Assembly (NCBI RefSeq): GCF_021533195.1
Contig: NZ_JAJNKB010000011.1
Coordinates: forward strand, 1 to 64,000
Length of the DNA stretch: 64,000 bases
Direction of reading: 5' to 3'
Source of the DNA: Portibacter marinus
GTDB lineage: Bacteria > Bacteroidota > Bacteroidia > Chitinophagales > Saprospiraceae
The translations under genes were made by a program, and so were the position numbers. Under the pieces are notes generated by a model. That model did no database searches and had not been told where the DNA came from. It saw nothing but the letters and a program-made list of their open reading frames with translations. Below are positions 61,401 through 64,000 of the stretch, piece after piece (position 1 is the stretch's first letter; each line of letters opens with the position of its first letter).

Positions 61401-62563
61401 TTTTCCATTTCCACTTCCAGGTCATATTCATAACCATTCATCAAGCGTCGTATTTCCTCTTCTTTCTCTTCAACCAGTCTTAAAAGATCGTCCATTTCAT
61501 AAGCCAGATGTCCCATCTCATGACGCCTGAATAAGTAGATGTAGGCCTCATTCAATGGTCTCATTCTAGACCGCCATAAGCGATTTTTTTCCCGGATAGT
61601 AGTCACCAATCTTTCATGTTTCATAGAATCCAGCGCTAGAACTACATGATTTTCTCGACCAGCTTTAGATATCAGACGTCCATTGACATGAACAGATGCA
61701 GGTTTGGGTGTATGGATTCGACCCTTATAAATCCCATGATCTGGCTTGAACTTAAAATAGGTGCCATTGACCGTATTCTTTTGAGACATAATATCACATT
61801 GAAGGCAATGTTCGACTATCCCGTTCTCATCCAGGGTCAATTCAAATGCTTGGTCAGGTTGAATTTGCAGATGTTTAAGTATCACTTCAGCCACCTTTTG
61901 ATGTCCTTCAGCATTGAGGTGAAGTCCATTCTTTGCAAATTGCCTAATCTCCTTAAGGCTTTGATTGAGGTCAATGTAAACATATTGGCGTGTTTCAGCC
62001 TGTTGAATTATAAAATCACTGACTACAGATAAAGCCTTATTAGCTTGTGTTAAATCTAGGTTGACTGGAGGAGGTGTCAATAAAATGATCCTGGCATCTA
62101 AAGAATCTACTCTGTCCAATAGCCTGAGATAGCCAGACTCAAATAACCCGAAATCTGTTTCATCATCAAAAAATACACCCTCTCCACCATAGCCGATGAA
62201 AAGAGTAGTAGGATTGGCTTCTTTGATATGATTGAACAATGCCTCAGAACCATATCCCTCCTCTGCAGAGGGCGGCAGCCAGGACCTCGTGTTTTGGGCT
62301 GAGCCAAACTGTGAACGAGCCTTACCGAAAACATCGTCCGCGGCCCAACCTATGTTTTTAAAACTTACTTCTTTTGGATAGTAATACTTAGTCATCTCCA
62401 CCTCCAAAACAGGATGATCTTCCATATTGGCAATGAAAGAGCCTCCGACGAAGACTATATTTTCTATTTCTTTGTTACTCAAAAATGACGGATTACCGTC
62501 ATTTTGCTCACATGACATCAAGAATATTGAGATGATTATGAGTATTTGTAAAATTCTGATCAA
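58499..62563 (-). CDS. Giant lipoprotein: SGNH hydrolase, PVC-type dehydrogenase, HEAT repeats and cytochrome c
   Basis: The 1354-residue product has a lipoprotein signal (ISIFLMSCEQ). An SGNH/GDSL-type hydrolase-like part covers about 35-240 ('VFVGGSFIANM', 'TLFIGYGGEGVFFDD', 'GLHLNAEGHQKVAEVIL'). A PVC-type membrane-bound dehydrogenase propeller follows at about 410-790 ('FEVQLFAKDPMIANPININWDTRGRAWV', 'ILEDTDGDGVADKHIVFAE', 'GPDGALYIVDWYNPIIDH'). HEAT repeats cover about 820-1170, and a C-terminal heme domain with C-G-S-C-H ('ELMCGSCHMVDKLGGLSGPHLG') closes it. Such fusions occur in Bacteroidota and PVC bacteria, with proposed roles in oxidative degradation of sugars or lignin-like compounds; the substrate is unproven. 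Confidence 0.85.
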   Translation of the reverse strand: MIRILQILIIISIFLMSCEQNDGNPSFLSNKEIENIVFVGGSFIANMEDHPVLEVEMTKYYYPKEVSFKNIGWAADDVFGKARSQFGSAQNTRSWLPPSAEEGYGSEALFNHIKEANPTTLFIGYGGEGVFFDDETDFGLFESGYLRLLDRVDSLDARIILLTPPPVNLDLTQANKALSVVSDFIIQQAETRQYVYIDLNQSLKEIRQFAKNGLHLNAEGHQKVAEVILKHLQIQPDQAFELTLDENGIVEHCLQCDIMSQKNTVNGTYFKFKPDHGIYKGRIHTPKPASVHVNGRLISKAGRENHVVLALDSMKHERLVTTIREKNRLWRSRMRPLNEAYIYLFRRHEMGHLAYEMDDLLRLVEEKEEEIRRLMNGYEYDLEVEMEKPYEAPKKYADDEIPAFIPEPDVVAEQKAFRVPEGFEVQLFAKDPMIANPININWDTRGRAWVATSSTYPHIVPGREPNDKIVILEDTDGDGVADKHIVFAENLLVPHSVMPVKGGAYVTATTQLLFLADYNGDDQADETFVVYDGFGNADVHHTIHGLKWMPWGDLHFTQGIYINSYIETKDGIKSLNGAGIWSYNPLHQKLEVFSRGLINPWGEALNEWGQSFSTDGASYAGISYIFPGSAHMQAVGSRRILPGLNTGKPKYTGAAMVYSSNFPGEWKGHLITNDFRANRTIRYALSPQNSAYEAEELQTLLVSENRSYRPVDTKFGPDGALYIVDWYNPIIDHGEVDFHHPLRDKTHGRIWKLVNKKNALAPQKNIRELSLENQFSLLKSEIQVVRILANRALVERQIEPSEIKSWMVSLKPSESKSRIEGLWLLAAIGHFDKGHLERSLQSDDHRERAAAIRLISHYDQESQYVNEFRRLIRDPHAQVRLETLHALRNAGTYEAVEVGIKVRVHEMDEYLEFALSLLLQKTEDLWLEKFADGEDLFDGDTDAQVFALLTSEEPQVAQYLYDHKDDKDLKEETREEIWEHLALIGVGPIFQEVIEKSRQEHSAKLLSIVNDSPLERKLSTEILDELHLLIKDDSLKVQKEAVKLVGKWQANGFENDLASVIDNADDDELLLQCSRALIEIGTQEKVRKMASTPGPIQNRLAANIAWIEHDPEAAVNNAVDLLKELEKADHIESLIRAFVRTNQGPEILVNALRKEALPEMVASASLRTVQTAGLNLLELEQVVKEAGGISSIGLEMSEEEKSELIVAAQNEGDQYRGRLVYRRQELMCGSCHMVDKLGGLSGPHLGKIGSFMTPAAILEAVINPNADIKQNYETMIITNKDDEKVIGILDRKTDQSMRIRQANGQVIEIRNSEIKKTEIGSNSLMPVGLTAHLHKDELRDLLAYLMSLGVDSTE

Positions 62564-62867
62564 GTGGCAGTAGATACTTTTTATAAGCTTAAGATGGTAA
62601 ATTAATCCAATTTTTATTTTATAAGAAAGAAAAGACTTAGAATAAAAATACTATTCTAAAATTACTGTCGACTACGATTTATGTAAGCTACTTGACAAAT
62701 CTCTTACAAGAGGAAAACCAAAATCAGTGAAAATCAAGTATATAAGTATAGAAGTGATAATCATATAACGCTTATTACCCGGTTGCAAAAAGCAACATAA
62801 TAAGTACCTAAAATAAAAACACCTTTAATTTTTCAAAGCCGCTATGTTCACCCACATGGCGGCTTTT
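62564..62867. other. AT-rich intergenic region with two hairpins
   Basis: About 300 bases of AT-rich DNA. A compound hairpin at 62771-62804 pairs CTTATTA with TAATAAG and, inside, GTTGC with GCAAC. A smaller CTCTT-AC-AAGAG lies at 62701-62712. No open frame is convincing. The promoter of the giant lipoprotein gene must lie here, but no TAnnTTTG box was found. Confidence 0.4.
62835..62866. terminator. Stem-loop terminator next to the methyltransferase stop
   Basis: AAAGCCGCTATG and CATGGCGGCTTT form a 12-bp stem with one wobble and an 8-nt loop. On the plus strand it is followed by TTTTTTA; on the minus strand it directly follows the methyltransferase stop, but its T-run is only three. It probably works in both directions or ends a plus-strand small RNA. 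Confidence 0.6.
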
Positions 62868-63599
62868 TTAAATATCAATCCCAAAAATCATGCAATGCTG
62901 CCAGGGTAAATTGTCGATGTTCTTCTTAAGTTTAAAACCCGCTAGCCTCATCTCTTTTTTGGCCTGCTGCTCCGTCATTTTATGTACTTCCTTTATCGGA
63001 ACTTTTGGATCCTCTCCTCTATATTCAATTAAGTATACTTCTCCTCCAGGCTTGAGCGCCTTTTTTATCGATGCCAACATTTCCAAAGGAAATTTAAACT
63101 CATGGTACACATCCACCATCAGTACTTTATCTACTGAATTGACGGGTAGCTTAGTACTTTCTTCAATGCTATGAATCAGTTGGACATTAGTTAAATGCTC
63201 ATTATCAAGCTTAACTTGAATGGCATTCAACATTTCATCCTGAATATCAACGGCATAGACTTGTTTTACTTTTGGTGCCATCTTGAGCACATGATATCCC
63301 GATCCAGCCCCGATATCAGCTACGATATCCTCTGACTCGAGATCCATATTCTTAATTAATCTTGAGGTATTTTCTTCGGCTTCTCTAGAGTCCCGATCTA
63401 ACCAGTCCATGGCTTGATATCCCATGACGTGCGCTATCTCTCTTCCTAAAAACCATTTACCAATGCCATTGCGATCTCCCACTTTGTAGGTATAGACTGC
63501 GTCTGTGGTTTTCGGCTGCGCTTTGCAGGTCACTACTGAAGTCACTATGAGAATGTAAAAAGTAATCTTTAGAATGAAATGCATAAGCTTTTTCTTCAT
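62868..63599 (-). CDS. Exported class I SAM-dependent methyltransferase
   Basis: The ATG at 63597-63599 gives 243 residues with an N-terminal hydrophobic signal or anchor (MKKKLMHFILKITFYILIVT). The methyltransferase core reads 'IVADIGAGSGYHVLKMAPKV' (motif I), 'VYAVDIQDEML' (motif II) and 'VDKVLMVDVYHEFKFPLEMLASIKKALKPGGEVYLIEYRG' (motifs IV-V by their landmarks). It is full length. A membrane-targeted methyltransferase is uncommon; SAM is cytosolic, so the catalytic part must stay inside or the signal may not be cleaved. Substrate unknown. It is followed by a stem-loop. Confidence 0.85.
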   Translation of the reverse strand: MKKKLMHFILKITFYILIVTSVVTCKAQPKTTDAVYTYKVGDRNGIGKWFLGREIAHVMGYQAMDWLDRDSREAEENTSRLIKNMDLESEDIVADIGAGSGYHVLKMAPKVKQVYAVDIQDEMLNAIQVKLDNEHLTNVQLIHSIEESTKLPVNSVDKVLMVDVYHEFKFPLEMLASIKKALKPGGEVYLIEYRGEDPKVPIKEVHKMTEQQAKKEMRLAGFKLKKNIDNLPWQHCMIFGIDI

Positions 63600-63638
63600 G
63601 AACAACAATCGAACGATGTATGTTCTCTGCATTCCACT

Positions 63639-64000
63639 TCAATCTGAACTTTGCAATGCCCTAAATGATTCAGATGGTCTTTCACTACCAACATCGATTC
63701 GCTTTATGATCCTCAGCTTGTGCGTGTATTTTCCAAGCTCACTATTATATATTCCATGATGATCAAAATAGTCGAGTCGAACTTTACCAAAAGCATGTAG
63801 GATTTGAGATTCCTCGGTAATCAGTCCTACATGGACTATCTGGCCTTTAGCGTTCTCGAAAAAAGCAAGGTCTCCTGGCATAGCATCCGAAGGAAAATCG
63901 ACTATTTCACCTGCTCTAATCTGACCGCTGGCATCACGAGGAATACGAATTCCAGCCAATTTATAAATCATCTGAATTAGTCCGGATCCATCAATCCCAA
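63639..64000 (-). CDS. NlpC/P60-family cell wall peptidase-like protein, C-terminal part (gene runs off the window)
   Basis: The minus strand is open from the window edge to the stop at 63639. It encodes '(GID)GSGLIQMIYKLAGIRIPRDASGQIR', then 'FPSDAMPGDLAFFENAKGQIVHVGLI' and 'ILHAFGKVRLDYFD', the C-terminal NlpC/P60 (C40) fold with its His in 'HVGLI'. In this family the nucleophile sits in GIDCSG; here the codon at that place reads GGA (Gly), giving GIDGSG. If real, the enzyme is inactive or binds peptide without cutting it. The upstream SH3 part lies outside the window. Confidence 0.8.
   Translation of the reverse strand, partial: GIDGSGLIQMIYKLAGIRIPRDASGQIRAGEIVDFPSDAMPGDLAFFENAKGQIVHVGLITEESQILHAFGKVRLDYFDHHGIYNSELGKYTHKLRIIKRIDVGSERPSESFRALQSSD

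Noticed and set aside
1-64000. CRISPR arrays, tRNA and rRNA genes, insertion sequences, phage genes
   Set aside because: I looked for regularly spaced repeats, cloverleaf-like CCA regions, transposase motifs and phage structural genes. I found none that I could support by eye.

Overview
The window looks like a chromosomal piece from a member of the Bacteroidota, plausibly a Saprospiria- or Cytophagia-like marine or soil bacterium. The evidence is a SusC/SusD pair, two secreted LamG proteins ending in type IX secretion sorting domains, TAnnTTTG-type promoters with weak or absent Shine-Dalgarno sites, many Cys-lipobox lipoproteins, and roughly 40 % GC by eye. No tRNA, rRNA, CRISPR array, transposase or phage gene was seen. 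The species cannot be named from the sequence.

Region 1 (1-12.0 kb) is accessory DNA. It holds the start of a Fic-family gene, a LamG/T9SS protein, a two-gene unit of unknown function with a HEPN-like Rx4H motif, decayed small ORFs, a DUF1566 protein plus amidohydrolase pair, a DUF6090 protein, a PIN toxin with a DUF6364-like antitoxin, YefM-YoeB, an S41 protease, and HicBA whose toxin carries a nonsense codon. Three related hairpins of about 65 bp (283-346, 1615-1681, 10479-10544) each sit just after, or over, the stop codon of an accessory gene. They resemble integron attC sites in layout, but their core boxes are not canonical.

Region 2 (12.0-29.2 kb) is mixed: an N-acyl-D-amino-acid deacylase-like lipoprotein with an HxlR regulator, NmrA-like reductases (one broken), a bestrophin channel, a PHP lipoprotein, two paralogous class C beta-lactamase-like serine hydrolases, and a 1342-residue PKD protein with a metzincin-like zinc motif. 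A methyltransferase, a DUF4199 protein, a MerT-like protein and a second LamG/T9SS protein follow.

Region 3 (29.4-37.3 kb) is a SusC-SusD operon continued by an endonuclease/exonuclease/phosphatase-GDPD fusion and a sulfatase. It has no glycoside hydrolase, so its substrate may be a phosphodiester or sulfate ester.

Region 4 (37.4-44.2 kb) holds the two-gene bacterial NHEJ system (Ku and LigD) and a Tat-exported molybdenum hydroxylase pair (IorAB-like). A deletion scar with two gene remnants follows. Region 5 (44.2-51 kb) is a tightly overlapping L-arabinose operon: GH51 arabinofuranosidase, AraB, AraD, AraA and aldose 1-epimerase. Its products would release arabinose from side chains and convert it to D-xylulose 5-phosphate; no transporter or regulator is adjacent.

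Region 6 (51-64 kb) has a UGT-type glycosyltransferase, two alpha/beta hydrolases, a SnoaL-like protein, an NHL-repeat lipoprotein, an AI-2E family permease with a HAD phosphatase, a giant SGNH/PVC-dehydrogenase/HEAT/cytochrome lipoprotein, a methyltransferase, and the end of an NlpC/P60 gene whose active-site cysteine appears to be replaced by glycine.
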